NCBI RefSeq assembly: GCF_003201815.1
Contig: NZ_QJKB01000011.1
Location: forward strand, 62,001 to 126,000
Origin: Undibacterium pigrum
Lineage (GTDB): Bacteria; Pseudomonadota; Gammaproteobacteria; Burkholderiales; Burkholderiaceae_D
Direction of reading: 5' to 3'
DNA length: 64,000 nucleotides
The notes under the pieces are model-generated. The model was not told the DNA's origin. It did not search any database and saw only the letters and a program-made list of their open reading frames with translations. Made by a program: the position numbers and the translations under genes. Of the stretch, positions 33,324 to 42,216 are shown in pieces. Every line of letters starts with the position of its first letter. The stretch's first letter is position 1.

Positions 33324-34430
33324 ATGACTGCTACTAAAAGTAAGTGCTTGACCGCGTTGTTTGTTGTGTTCAGTTTCATCAGTGCTGCCGCTGCACAAGA
33401 AAATCCCATGCAGTTTCTTAGCCGCGCCAATGCCAAGGTGGCCAGGGCTGCTTCTGTGAAAAATCGCTGGGAAGGTCCCGCTGACGGACCGCAACTGCAA
33501 AAGAAAAAGAAAATTATTTTTATCGCTTCTGATCTGAGTGATGCGGGTGTCAATACGGTATTCAATAGCGTGCGTGAAGCCAGTACCTCTGCTGGCTGGG
33601 AAGTCTTGCCCATCAATTGTCGCGGTCGTTGCAACCAGGGGGCAGCCATTATCAGCCAGGCGCTGGACATGAAAGCCGATGGCATCGTTCTGGCTGGCGT
33701 TGATGTCAGCAGCCAGAGCAAAGGCCTGGCGGCGGCCACCAAGGCCAAGGTGCCAGTGGTTGGCTGGCATGCTTCCGTGAAGAGCGGCCCTACTGATGGC
33801 TTGTTCACGAATATTGCGACCAACCCCAAAGAGGTTGCGCAAGTGGCTGCCTTGTATGCAGTGGTAGAGTCAAACAACAAGGCGGGTATCGTTGTATTTA
33901 CTGACTCCACCAATCCTTATCTGCTGGCAAAATCCAGTGCCATCGTAGAAACCATACGCCAGTGCGAAGGTTGTAAATTACTGAGCCTGGAAGACGTTCC
34001 GCTGATTGACGCCAATGTCAAAATGAAGGGTGTGGTAGAAAACCTGGTCAAGCGCCATGGTGCCAAATGGACACATGCGATAGGCGTCAATGACTTTTAT
34101 TTCGATTTGCTGGAAGTGCCTGCCACAGCCGCACTGATAGCAAACAATAAACTGGTAGGCGTTTCTGCCGGTGATGGATCCCAGACTGCCTACAAGCGCA
34201 TACGTGCCAACAGCCTGCAATCTGGCACTGTGCCTGAACCTCTGTCCATGCAAGCCTGGCAAATCGTCGATGAATTGAACCGCGCATTTTCAGGTGCAGA
34301 ACATAGCGGCTTTGTGGGCACGCCACATTTGGTGACAGCGCAAAATATTGCTTATGATGGTGGGCAAAAGAATATGTTCGAGCCGGCGAATGATTTCCGC
34401 ACGCATTATCAAAGATTCTGGTCAAAGTAA
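33324..34430 (+). CDS. Orphan periplasmic sugar-binding-type protein
   Basis: 368 residues with a signal peptide (FVVFSFISAAAAQ, cleaved near residue 25). The mature part has the type I periplasmic-binding fold of ribose-binding-like proteins: KIIFIASDLSDAGVNTVFNS, GAAIISQALDMKADGIVLAGVD, KVPVVGWHA, TDGLFTNIATNP and GVSAGDGSQTAYKRIRAN. A Cys pair (NCRGRCNQ) and a second (RQCEGCKL) are unusual for the family and may form disulfides. No ABC ATPase or permease is adjacent. Its stop codon directly abuts a palindromic element at 34431. Confidence 0.82.
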   Translation: MTATKSKCLTALFVVFSFISAAAAQENPMQFLSRANAKVARAASVKNRWEGPADGPQLQKKKKIIFIASDLSDAGVNTVFNSVREASTSAGWEVLPINCRGRCNQGAAIISQALDMKADGIVLAGVDVSSQSKGLAAATKAKVPVVGWHASVKSGPTDGLFTNIATNPKEVAQVAALYAVVESNNKAGIVVFTDSTNPYLLAKSSAIVETIRQCEGCKLLSLEDVPLIDANVKMKGVVENLVKRHGAKWTHAIGVNDFYFDLLEVPATAALIANNKLVGVSAGDGSQTAYKRIRANSLQSGTVPEPLSMQAWQIVDELNRAFSGAEHSGFVGTPHLVTAQNIAYDGGQKNMFEPANDFRTHYQRFWSK

Positions 34431-34561
34431 GCCTGATTAAGCTACTGCGCGGCGCGATTTTGAGTCTGCAAGTTGGTAAATTCGTCGTTGTACCGAAGTA
34501 CGACTGCGCTTCCGAATTTTAACTTCGTCAAACTAGCGCCGCTCGCTACGCTTACTCAGGC
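34431..34561. repeat. Palindromic element abutting a stop codon
   Basis: Arms GCCTGATTAAGC (34431-34442) and GCTTACTCAGGC (34550-34561) pair at 11 of 12 positions, and pairing continues inward through GCGCGGCGC / GCGCCGCTCGC with gaps. The interior holds GTAC-CGAA-GTAC near the centre. The element begins on the first base after the TAA of the binding-protein gene. It differs from the four-copy family but shares a GTAC hairpin core. Confidence 0.6.
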
Positions 34562-34585
34562 TTCTTTGGCGACTGTTGAATGTTT

Positions 34586-34617
34586 AAAAGCCGGATTTTT
34601 TCGGCTTTTGTTTTTTG
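34586..34617 (+). terminator. Intrinsic terminator
   Basis: The stem AAAAGCCG (34586-34593) / CGGCTTTT (34602-34609) has an 8-base loop and is followed by GTTTTTTG. It is the likely end of the transcript from the 33324 gene. Confidence 0.8.
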
Positions 34618-34720
34618 TAGTGCTTACACAAAATTGTCCCAGCAAGGCGTAGCGACGAAGACAGTACTTTAGTACGGCTAGGAGCTACAACGCAGCTGGG
34701 GCGGTTTTGTGTAAGCACTA
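34618..34720 (+). repeat. Palindromic element, short form, copy A
   Basis: Terminal arms of 26 bp (34618-34643 and 34695-34720) pair with only three differences, all of the G-T type. The centre has GACAGTAC-TTTA-GTAC. The ends are TAG and CTA. The final CTA is the TAG stop of the reverse-strand diguanylate cyclase gene. Copies B, C and D lie at 49208, 53464 and 54938. Confidence 0.9.
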
Positions 34721-35887
34721 TCGTGCGCCCTGGGTTACGGCTGCAAGGATGTTTTCCGGGACGGACTTGTCGATGTACATGCGCTGGTCGGCGACTTGCA
34801 TGAGTTTGTCGGCGCTGCGGCCATCGGTGGGGAAGAGGGCGCTGCCGAGGGCGGCTTCTACTTCTACGCTGTGGCCTTGTATGATGCAGGGGCCTTCGAG
34901 TATTTTTTTCAGGCGCATGAGGGTGCTGTCGAGTTGCGATTCCTGATTGACGCCAAAGGTCAGGGCGACAAATTCATCGCCGCCTATGCGGCCCACAAAG
35001 TCGGCATGGCGGCAAAAGCTTTTGAGGCGCTTTGCCACTTCCTTGAGCAACAAGTCTCCTGCCTGATGACCAAAGCGGTCATTGACTGACTTGAAATGAT
35101 TCAGGTCTATCAGGATAAAGCCAAAGCCTTGCTGGTTGCGACTGCTCTGGGCGATGGCCTTGTCCAGCATTTCATCGACATGGCGGCGGTTGGGCAAGCC
35201 GGTCAGCACGTCTTCGCGTGCCATTTCCAGTATGCTCTTCTGGGCGCGCAGATTGCAGCAGACGCTGACGCCATAAGTCCAGCCCAGTAAGCACAGCACC
35301 ACGATCAGATAGATGAAGTTCAGCAGGGGATGCCTGGCCAGTTCAGCATTGTTGTTTGAAATGAAAGCCAGATGCCAGCGCATGAGAAAACCCACCGCCA
35401 TGATGATGAGGGAAAATGCGCCTATGGCTGCTCCCAGAAAATCCAGATCGCGGGTTTTCCAGATCAGGATCAAAGCGGTACTCAGCATCAGACTGGCAGC
35501 GATCACATCATGAAACAGATAACGGCGTATCATATCGTCCCGGTTGAGGAAGGCCAGCAAGACAAACATGGGGATAAGTACCAGACCCCAGCGCCAGCGC
35601 AGTTCAGATGGATAACCGCGAAAACGCAGGGTGCCTTCCAGCATCAGCAAGGTGGTGGTCAGGGTCAGGGAATTATTGAAAGCCACGATCAGGGACATGG
35701 GTATGTCGATGACAGGGATAAGGCGTATCAGCAAGAAAGCCGGTGCGACCATGGATGCAGCTGCTGCCCAGACGCCAGTGCCGGGAATGTCACGGTTGAT
35801 GTGCCAGACAGCCAGCATGACCAGCATGGAAATCACGCTGATGCAAGCAACCACTAAGTCTAGCGTAGCACGATCCAGATTGACCAT
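34718..35887 (-). CDS. Membrane diguanylate cyclase (GGDEF)
   Basis: Makes cyclic di-GMP from two GTP. 389 residues with six or so membrane helices in residues 8-205 (VVACISVISMLVMLAVW, LVLIPMFVLLAFL and others) and a C-terminal GGDEF domain from about 215. The active-site motif GGDEF is at 302-306, and an inhibitory-site R-x-x-D (RHAD, 293-296) lies five residues before it, so product inhibition is likely. The intact motif argues for activity. No PAS or EAL part. Its stop codon is the end of the palindromic element at 34618-34720. A PilZ-like protein is encoded 1.5 kb away. Confidence 0.92.
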   Translation of the reverse strand: MVNLDRATLDLVVACISVISMLVMLAVWHINRDIPGTGVWAAAASMVAPAFLLIRLIPVIDIPMSLIVAFNNSLTLTTTLLMLEGTLRFRGYPSELRWRWGLVLIPMFVLLAFLNRDDMIRRYLFHDVIAASLMLSTALILIWKTRDLDFLGAAIGAFSLIIMAVGFLMRWHLAFISNNNAELARHPLLNFIYLIVVLCLLGWTYGVSVCCNLRAQKSILEMAREDVLTGLPNRRHVDEMLDKAIAQSSRNQQGFGFILIDLNHFKSVNDRFGHQAGDLLLKEVAKRLKSFCRHADFVGRIGGDEFVALTFGVNQESQLDSTLMRLKKILEGPCIIQGHSVEVEAALGSALFPTDGRSADKLMQVADQRMYIDKSVPENILAAVTQGAR

Positions 35888-35995
35888 AGGGGGACCTGGT
35901 TGTAACTTCTGGTAAATTCAGGCGGATAAAAAAATCAGCTTTGCTTGCAGGTGCAGGGAAGCAGACCATGCAAAATCATATTATGACGCAAACTT

Positions 35996-37258
35996 ATGCA
36001 AACAAAAGCGAGTAATTCTCATCATACACAAGCCAGCAGTGTGGCCATTATCGGTGGTGGACCCACCGGTCTGATGGTGGCCGAAACCCTGGCCTTACGA
36101 GGTATAAGTGTCGATTTGTATGATGCCATGCCCTCGGTAGGACGCAAGTTTTTGATGGCAGGCAAGGGGGGAATGAACCTGACACATTCTGAAAATTCTG
36201 TCTCTTTCATGACACGCTATGGCGAACGCGAAGCCGTGCTGGCCCCCATGATAGCGCAGTTTGATGCGACAGCCTTGCGCTCCTGGGTCAGCGGCCTGGG
36301 CATAGAAACCTATGTCGGCAGTTCTGGCCGGGTATTCCCGACCGACATGAAAGCTGCCCCCTTATTGCGTGCCTGGTTGCATCGATTGCGTCAGCAGGGT
36401 GTGCGCTTTCATATGCGGCATCGCTGGCTGGGCTGGGACGAGCAAGGCCAGCTACGCTTTGCCACACCGGATGGTGAAGTCAGCCTGTCTGCGCAGGCGC
36501 AGGTATTTGCTCTTGGGGGTGCCAGCTGGGCCAGACTGGGTTCTGATGGTGCCTGGGTCGGTTTGTTGCGCCAGCGTGGTCTAGAGGTGGCTGACCTGCT
36601 GCCAGCCAATTGCGGTTTTGATGTGGACTGGACTAGTTTTTTCAAAGACAAGTTTGCTGGACAGCCCTTGCTGACAGTGGCTGCCAGGGTAAGTGGCAGT
36701 GACCAGCCCATGCGCAAGGGGCAGTTTGTCATCACTGAAAGCGGCGTGGAAGGCAGCCTGATTTATGCACTTTCAGCGGCCTTGCGCAGGCAATTGCAAA
36801 GCCAGGGTAAAGCCGTGCTGGAGCTGGATTTATTACCCGACACACCACTGGAAAAAGTGCAGGCTGAACTGGAGCATCCGCGTGGATCACGTTCCTTGTC
36901 CAGTCATCTGAAAACGCGTCTGGGCCTGGATGCACTCAAGACCAGTTTGCTGCATGAATGCCTGGATAAAACAGACTTTGCACAAACCAGCGTACTGGCG
37001 CAGGCCATTAAAGCTTTGCCAGTAGAGCTCAATGCTACCCGTCCCATAGATGAAGCCATCAGCAGTGCCGGTGGCTTGCGTTTTGAAGCGCTGGATAAAA
37101 ACCTCATGGCAGTGCAGCATCCCGGCCTGTTTTTTGCAGGCGAAATGCTGGATTGGGAGGCACCGACAGGTGGCTATTTATTGACAGCCTGTTTCGCGAC
37201 TGCCAGGGTAGCTGCCACTGGTTTGGCAAACTGGCTGGAAACGCATATGGAAGGATGA
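35996..37258 (+). CDS. YhiN/HI0933-type flavoprotein (TIGR03862-like)
   Basis: 420 residues. The dinucleotide motif is VAIIGGGPTGLMVAETL near residues 17-33, followed by RKFLMAGKGGMNLTHSE, a hallmark of the BaiN/YhiN family, then GSSGRVFPTDMKAAPLLRAWL, and at the C-terminus GLFFAGEMLDWEAPTGGYLLTAC, the second FAD contact. Members are NAD(P)/FAD-dependent oxidoreductases; one relative reduces bile-acid intermediates, but the general substrate is unknown. It is divergent from the diguanylate cyclase gene. Confidence 0.9.
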   Translation: MQTKASNSHHTQASSVAIIGGGPTGLMVAETLALRGISVDLYDAMPSVGRKFLMAGKGGMNLTHSENSVSFMTRYGEREAVLAPMIAQFDATALRSWVSGLGIETYVGSSGRVFPTDMKAAPLLRAWLHRLRQQGVRFHMRHRWLGWDEQGQLRFATPDGEVSLSAQAQVFALGGASWARLGSDGAWVGLLRQRGLEVADLLPANCGFDVDWTSFFKDKFAGQPLLTVAARVSGSDQPMRKGQFVITESGVEGSLIYALSAALRRQLQSQGKAVLELDLLPDTPLEKVQAELEHPRGSRSLSSHLKTRLGLDALKTSLLHECLDKTDFAQTSVLAQAIKALPVELNATRPIDEAISSAGGLRFEALDKNLMAVQHPGLFFAGEMLDWEAPTGGYLLTACFATARVAATGLANWLETHMEG

Positions 37259-37358
37259 AATAGTTTCTGCTGACAAGTACAGAAATCGGTACAATAATAG
37301 TTTCCGCGTTGCATCATTTTAATCCGTCCATGAATTTGCATTTCAGGTATTTGTCCGT

Positions 37359-37685
37359 ATGAATGATTCTTCCAGTGCTACGCGCACCAATGTTACCTGG
37401 CGTGGTGCAATACAAGTGCTTCCAGGCCAGATCGTCCCGGCCAAAATAATCAACTTTACTTCTGCCAGCATACAAATGCAGTGCAGTGCCGTCCTCAAGG
37501 AAAAGCAGACTTACCAGATGATGATGGAAGTCCCCAAACCAGGCGATGCCTCACAACGCACCCAGGTAGTCTGCAAGGCAACCTGTATATATTCGATATT
37601 GAGCGGGAACGAGTACCGCACGGCCCTGAAATATTTTGAAGTGCCAGCGCAACATGCTGCCCTGCTCGCAGAATGGCATGGTTAG
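37359..37685 (+). CDS. PilZ-like domain protein
   Basis: 108 residues that read as a single small beta-barrel: VTWRGAIQVLPGQIVPAKIINFTSASIQMQC, then TYQMMMEVP, QVVCKATCIYSILSGNEYRTALKYFEV. The order of strands and the N-x-S-x-x-(A/G) turn resemble PilZ domains. The usual R-x-x-x-R c-di-GMP grip before it is degenerate (RTNVTWR), so nucleotide binding is uncertain. It is a single gene near a diguanylate cyclase. Confidence 0.6.
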   Translation: MNDSSSATRTNVTWRGAIQVLPGQIVPAKIINFTSASIQMQCSAVLKEKQTYQMMMEVPKPGDASQRTQVVCKATCIYSILSGNEYRTALKYFEVPAQHAALLAEWHG

Positions 37686-37830
37686 AACTTGTACAAAGCC
37701 AAGCTGGCTATGTAATGACACTCTAATGACACTCGTTCATGCATAAGCATATAGGCGGGTAAACAAGCGCGCTGAGCATACAGACTTTGCATGTGATATA
37801 AACAGGTTTTGCCTTATTTGCCAGCGCACC

Positions 37831-38322
37831 ATGTCTAAAGATATTGCCTTACCCGAAACCGCCCAGCGCGTAGCCCAGTTGCTGCACAGCCTGGGACATG
37901 ATCAAACTGTCGTCATGTTGCCAGAGACTGGCAAAACTTCTGCCGAGGCTGCTGCCGGTCTGGGTTGTCAGGTTGCAGAAATTGCCAAATCCATCGTTTT
38001 CCGTCGCCTCATCGATGATGCCGCCGTCATGGTGGTCGCCAGCGGTATCAATCGTGTTGATGAAAATAAAGTCGCAGCCCTGGTTGGTGCTCTTGGCAAG
38101 GCAGATGCCCGCTTTGTCAAAGAAAAAATCGGCTATGCCATAGGCGGTGTCTGCCCTATCGGCCATCTGGAAAAAACCGTCATGCTGATCGATGAAGACT
38201 TGCTGCAATACCCGCATGTCTGGGCTGCTGCCGGTCACCCTCACGCTGTCTTCAAGCTGACACCTGCACAATTGAAAACCATGACAGGTGCGCCTGTTGC
38301 TGATGTGGCATTGCGCGCATGA
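37831..38322 (+). CDS. YbaK/EbsC-type aminoacyl-tRNA deacylase
   Basis: 163 residues of the YbaK fold, which hydrolyses mischarged aminoacyl-tRNA in trans: AQLLHSLGHDQTVVMLPETGKT, CQVAEIAKSIVFR with the conserved Lys, VMVVASGINRVDENKVAAL, EKIGYAIGGVCPIGH with the G-G-x-x-P-x-G-H motif, and AAGHPHAVFKLTPAQL. This is the general family, not specifically ProX or YbaK. It opens a four-gene run of overlapping or closely spaced genes ending at 40103. Confidence 0.9.
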   Translation: MSKDIALPETAQRVAQLLHSLGHDQTVVMLPETGKTSAEAAAGLGCQVAEIAKSIVFRRLIDDAAVMVVASGINRVDENKVAALVGALGKADARFVKEKIGYAIGGVCPIGHLEKTVMLIDEDLLQYPHVWAAAGHPHAVFKLTPAQLKTMTGAPVADVALRA

Positions 38323-38534
38323 ATATCCTGTATGAATTTGATCCCGCCCAGTTTGTCATGAAACCTGGTGCGACCGTGCCTTCGCCCTGCATCAATATTT
38401 GCCGCATGGATGACAAGACAGGTTTGTGCTCAGGCTGCTATCGCAATATCGATGAAATCATTTGCTGGAGCAAGGCAGACAATCACAAGAAGCTGGAAAT
38501 CTGGGATCTGGTGCAACAAAGAATGCTGCCTTGA
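38319..38534 (+). CDS. DUF1289 small Cys-rich protein
   Basis: 71 residues. The core VPSPCINICRMDDKTGLCSGCYR with four cysteines (C-x3-C-x8-C-x2-C) followed by IDEIICWSKADN matches DUF1289, a small Fe-S or zinc-binding family common in Proteobacteria. It overlaps the YbaK-like gene by 4 bp (ATGA). Confidence 0.9.
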   Translation: MNILYEFDPAQFVMKPGATVPSPCINICRMDDKTGLCSGCYRNIDEIICWSKADNHKKLEIWDLVQQRMLP

Positions 38535-38559
38535 GTGCCTGAGGATGAAAGGATAATGA

Positions 38560-39198
38560 ATGAAGCAACTGGACTGGTATTTCGATTTTATTTCTCCCTT
38601 CGCTTATTTGCAGAGTGAAATGCTGCATCAATTGCAAGGTGTGTCGCAGATCACTTACCGTCCGGTGTTATTCGCTGGCCTGCTTAATCACTGGGACAAC
38701 AAGGGTCCGGCAGAAATCGCACCCAAGCGCCAGTGGACTTTCGAGCATTGTGCCTGGCTGGCGCACAAGCATGACATACCTTTGCGCATGTTGCCTGAGC
38801 ATCCTTTCAATCCCCTGCCTTTATTGCGCCTGTGCCTGGCTCTGGGCAGCACAGAAGCCGTGGTGCACAGACTGTTTCGTTTCGTCTGGCGTGATGGACA
38901 TATACCTGCACAGGCAGAACACTGGCAAGCCCTGCTGGACGAATTGCAGGTAACGCCTGCCATGCTGGATGATGCAACTGTTAAAGAAGCTTTGAAACGC
39001 AATGGTGAACTGGCCATCGCTGCCCGTGTGTTTGGTGTGCCAACAGCGGTAGTCGATGAGCGCTGCTTCTGGGGTCTGGATAGTACAGACATGCTGCAAG
39101 CTTATCTGCAAGGTGATACTTTCTTCACATCGGCAGAATTGGCTGCTGCACAAAGCATGCCCTACGGCCAGCAACGCAAAATAGCAGGTAAAGCATGA
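38560..39198 (+). CDS. 2-hydroxychromene-2-carboxylate isomerase-like (DsbA fold)
   Basis: 212 residues of the kappa-class GST/HCCA isomerase group: WYFDFISPFAYLQSE at the start, where Ser replaces the Cys of true DsbA, then RPVLFAGLLNHWDNKGPAEI, MLPEHPFNPLPLLRL, FGVPTAVVDERCFWGLDSTDML. In aromatic catabolism this enzyme isomerises a naphthalene intermediate with glutathione; many members, such as this one, sit outside such clusters and have unknown substrates. It lies 25 bp after DUF1289 and overlaps the MBL gene by 4 bp. Confidence 0.88.
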   Translation: MKQLDWYFDFISPFAYLQSEMLHQLQGVSQITYRPVLFAGLLNHWDNKGPAEIAPKRQWTFEHCAWLAHKHDIPLRMLPEHPFNPLPLLRLCLALGSTEAVVHRLFRFVWRDGHIPAQAEHWQALLDELQVTPAMLDDATVKEALKRNGELAIAARVFGVPTAVVDERCFWGLDSTDMLQAYLQGDTFFTSAELAAAQSMPYGQQRKIAGKA

Positions 39199-40103
39199 TA
39201 CAACTGCCCGCCAGCATGCAGGTTTTTGAGCGGGGCTGGTTGTCCTCAAATAACATTCTGTTCATTGATGATCAACAGACCGCCCTGGTCGATAGCGGCT
39301 ATCTGAGTCATGCGCCGCAGACCATGGCACTAATGCAGCAAGCTTTGGGTGACCGCACACTGGATTTGCTGGTGAACACCCATCTGCATTCTGATCATTG
39401 CGGTGGCAATGCCAGCTTGCAGCGTCAGTTTGGTTGCCGTACCCTGATCCCCATTGCCGACACGCCTGCAGTAGCAGTCTGGGATGAAGAAGCCCTGACT
39501 TATGCCGCCACGGGTCAGCGTTGTGAACGTTTCAGTTTTGATGGCGCGATACAGCATGGCGATGAATTGCAATTAGGCGGCATGTCCTGGCAGGTATTGT
39601 CTGCGCCTGGCCATGATCCCCATTCCATGATCCTGTATTGCGCACAGGAAGGCATACTGATCTCTGCTGACGCCTTATGGGAAAATGGCTTTGGCATTAT
39701 TTTCCCCGAGCTGGAAGGCGAATCCGGTTTTGCCGAACAGGCCGCCATTTTGCAAGTCATACGCGAGCTGCAGCCACGCATAGTCATTCCTGGTCATGGC
39801 GCGGCGTTCAGTAATGTAGACGCAGCCCTGGCGCGTGCAGAGTCCCGTCTGGCTTATCTGCAAACCGATCCGCGACGCAATGCCCGTAACGCCGTCAAAG
39901 TCATGCTGGCCTTCATCTTGCTGGAGTTGCGCCAGCTCAGCCTGGCACAGGCCCTGAGCCAGCTAGGCCAGACCCGCTGCTTTATTTCTGCTGCTGGTGT
40001 GCTTGGGCTGAGTGCGGAAGTCCTGATACCACAAATCGCTGCAGAGCTGGTGGCAGCCGGTGCCGCTACCCTGGATGCAGATGTGCTGACCAGTAGCCGT
40101 TAA
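39195..40103 (+). CDS. MBL-fold metallohydrolase
   Basis: 302 residues with the metallo-beta-lactamase signature HLHSDHCGGN near residues 64-73, APGHDPHSM, SADALWENGF and IPGHGAAF, all metal ligands in place. The C-terminal about 80 residues form an extra helical part seen in glyoxalase-II-like and quorum-quenching-like members. Likely a cytoplasmic hydrolase of thioesters or lactones. It is last in the YbaK / DUF1289 / HCCA run, its start overlapping the isomerase stop. Confidence 0.88.
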   Translation: MIQLPASMQVFERGWLSSNNILFIDDQQTALVDSGYLSHAPQTMALMQQALGDRTLDLLVNTHLHSDHCGGNASLQRQFGCRTLIPIADTPAVAVWDEEALTYAATGQRCERFSFDGAIQHGDELQLGGMSWQVLSAPGHDPHSMILYCAQEGILISADALWENGFGIIFPELEGESGFAEQAAILQVIRELQPRIVIPGHGAAFSNVDAALARAESRLAYLQTDPRRNARNAVKVMLAFILLELRQLSLAQALSQLGQTRCFISAAGVLGLSAEVLIPQIAAELVAAGAATLDADVLTSSR

Positions 40104-40112
40104 GCGCAAGTC

Positions 40113-40636
40113 ATGCCTGTACATGCAGCAGAAAAGAAACTCAGGGGCATACCGCGCCGCTTGCGCGCCCTGCATAAATGGTCAGACTCTTTCCAGGATA
40201 ATTTTCCTGCAGCCAAAGAACTGGCAGAAAATCCACGCTACTGGAACTGGAAAATCCCCACTGATTGGGCCATGCTGGAAGGCAGGCAAAGCACGCAGTC
40301 AATGAAGCGTGAAATCGCCCTCCTGCTATGGCAGGCCTGCGAACACTTGATCAGAGCCAAACCAGCCTGGGCCAGTTCTTACAGGGTGACTTGCCTGATC
40401 TGCCTGCCACAGATGTTTGCCAGCGAAATTTGTATCTACCTGGATGAAGCTTACTTTCAGAGCAAAATTTCAGAGTCTGATGCATAAGCGCAAAACGCAT
40501 CCACGATGCCAGCCTCAGCCAGGCATGGCAATTACCACTTTCCGAAAAAATGAAAGAAGTCGGCATGCAGTTCTGTCATACTGAAGATGACTTTGTTGAT
40601 GTCAGCCAGCATTGGATGTTTGGCGAACTGAGTTGA
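40113..40636 (+). pseudogene. DUF3916-family protein, frameshifted near the C-terminus
   Basis: The first 124 codons (RRLRALHKWSDSF, NPRYWNWKIPTDWAM, RVTCLICLPQMFASEICIYL, DEAYFQSKISESDA) end at TAA 40485-40487. In the next frame the family text continues as KRIHDASLSQAWQLPLSEKM, EVGMQFCHTEDDF and HWMFGELS to TGA at 40636. Adding one base near 40483 joins the two as SDAISAKRIHDA. The whole matches the layout of DUF3916. A true loss or a homopolymer read error are both possible. It follows the MBL gene by 9 bp. Confidence 0.75.
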
Positions 40637-40691
40637 AGACGACAGCTTGTCGATACGTTTTTTAATATCATTTGAAACAGGAATAAATTTT

Positions 40692-41069
40692 ATGTTGCAC
40701 CACATTTCTCTGGGCGTGCGCGATCTGGCATTGGCTGGCGCATTTTACGATGCTGCTCTTGGTGCATTGGGTTTTCGCCGCGTGTTTGAAGATGACACCG
40801 CCATAGGCTATGGCCTGTATGACGATCAAGATATCCTGTGCCTGAAATTAAGGCCGGATGCGACGCCACCAGGCCCCGGTTTTCACCTGGCTTTTCCTGC
40901 AGAGACACGCGCCGCAGTTGGGCAGTTTCATGCAGCAGCACTTGCAGTCGGTGGCAAAGACAATGGCGAACCGGGTTTGCGCCCTGACTATGGAACTTAT
41001 TACTATGCTGCGTTTCTGGTTGACCCTGATGGTCACCACATAGAAGCAGTGACCAAGGTGACTTCATAA
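40692..41069 (+). CDS. VOC-family protein (glyoxalase/dioxygenase fold)
   Basis: 125 residues with the two paired beta-alpha-beta units of the vicinal-oxygen-chelate fold: HHISLGVRDLALAGAFYDAALGALGFRRVF at the start and HLAFPAETRAAVGQFHAAAL, then YAAFLVDPDGHHIEAVT with the metal-ligand Glu near residue 118. ATG at 40692 begins the first strand and has CAGGA upstream; longer frames begin at 40647 without support. It is followed 3 bp later by a GNAT gene, so the pair is probably co-transcribed. Confidence 0.88.
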   Translation: MLHHISLGVRDLALAGAFYDAALGALGFRRVFEDDTAIGYGLYDDQDILCLKLRPDATPPGPGFHLAFPAETRAAVGQFHAAALAVGGKDNGEPGLRPDYGTYYYAAFLVDPDGHHIEAVTKVTS

Positions 41070-41072
41070 AAT

Positions 41073-41597
41073 ATGACGATAACTGTGCAGCTAAGGCCCG
41101 CCACGCAAGAGGATGCACTTTGTCTGAGTGTGCTGGCGACGCAGGTTTTTCTTGATACCTATGCGACTACAGGTATACGTCCAGCAATAGCAAAGGAAGT
41201 GCTGCATGCATTTTCAGTATCTGCCTTTGCCAGCTTGCTGGATCAGCACGGCACTTTCATCTATGTTGCCGAACGCGATGGGCATTTGCTGGGGTTTTCT
41301 CAATTCACCTTGGGAACCAGGCAGGAATCAGTCACTGCCACACACCCTGTCGAACTAGACCGACTGTATGTGCAGGAACCCTTTACTCGCATGGGCCTGG
41401 GCAGCCAGCTTTTACATGCGTCTGAAACCAGCGCAGTACAGCGTGGTGCTGAGGTGATGTGGCTGACACCCTGGGTGCATAATGCCAGGGCATTGAAATT
41501 TTATTCCATAAAGGGATATGCAGACGTTGGCAGCACGAGCTTTCTCATGGATGGCGAGGCACACGAAAATCGTGTGCTATGTAAGCAATTAAGCTGA
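41073..41597 (+). CDS. GNAT-family N-acetyltransferase
   Basis: 174 residues with GNAT strands and the acetyl-CoA loop: LRPATQEDALCLSVLATQVF, FIYVAERDGHLLGFSQF, ELDRLYVQEPFTRMGLGSQLL (R-x-G-L-G loop), then EVMWLTPWVHNARALKFYSIKGYADVG. The substrate is unknown. It lies 3 bp after the VOC gene. Confidence 0.9.
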   Translation: MTITVQLRPATQEDALCLSVLATQVFLDTYATTGIRPAIAKEVLHAFSVSAFASLLDQHGTFIYVAERDGHLLGFSQFTLGTRQESVTATHPVELDRLYVQEPFTRMGLGSQLLHASETSAVQRGAEVMWLTPWVHNARALKFYSIKGYADVGSTSFLMDGEAHENRVLCKQLS

Positions 41598-41709
41598 TGC
41601 ATCAAGATATTTTCAGGATAAACCAGAAATTTCTTTGCGACCTTTCCCTGCAAATCCGTCTATACCTGTGTAACACCTAACACATGGTTTTTATAGACAG
41701 GAGTAAGAA

Positions 41710-42216
41710 ATGAAACGCTTTCATGTACATATCGCAGTAGATCATCTGGACCACAGCATTGCTTTTTACACGCAACTGTTTGGACAGGTACCAGCAAAGC
41801 AGCAGGCAGATTATGCGAAATGGATGCTTGATGATCCACGCATCAACTTTGCTATTTCCACACGCGGCCATGTACCTGGCCTGAATCATTTTGGCATGCA
41901 GGCTGATACAGCTGAAGAGCTGGCGCAATTGAAGATTCTGGCTGATGCTGCTTCGGGCGCGCAGACCCTGGACCAGGAAGCAGCGACTTGTTGCTATGCA
42001 AATAGTAAAAAACACTGGATAGTTGACCCCCAGGGTTTGCCGTGGGAACATTTCCTCACTATGTCAGACGCTCATGTATTTGGTGAAGACACTGCAACGC
42101 AAGACGGCGCTTGCTGCATCCCCTTGCATAAGGGTAGCGATGAAAACGCTGTAGATACTGCTGTCTGTTGCGTCCCCAGGGCAGCAAATGTCGGTAAGGA
42201 ATCATGCTGCAACTGA
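41710..42216 (+). CDS. ArsI/CadI-type VOC metalloenzyme with Cys-rich tail
   Basis: 168 residues. It matches the ArsI/CadI family: KRFHVHIAVDHLDHSIAFYTQLFG at the start, with His5, His60 and Glu113 in the places of the Fe(II) ligands of ArsI C-As lyase and the vicinal cysteines Cys94-Cys95 that hold trivalent organoarsenicals. The tail after residue 118 adds three CC pairs (GACCIP, AVCCVP, ESCCN), suggesting further thiol metal binding. ArsI demethylates or dearylates As(III) compounds; CadI is cadmium-induced. The gene overlaps the next, a sigma factor, by 13 bp. No arsR or arsC is adjacent. Confidence 0.88.
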   Translation: MKRFHVHIAVDHLDHSIAFYTQLFGQVPAKQQADYAKWMLDDPRINFAISTRGHVPGLNHFGMQADTAEELAQLKILADAASGAQTLDQEAATCCYANSKKHWIVDPQGLPWEHFLTMSDAHVFGEDTATQDGACCIPLHKGSDENAVDTAVCCVPRAANVGKESCCN

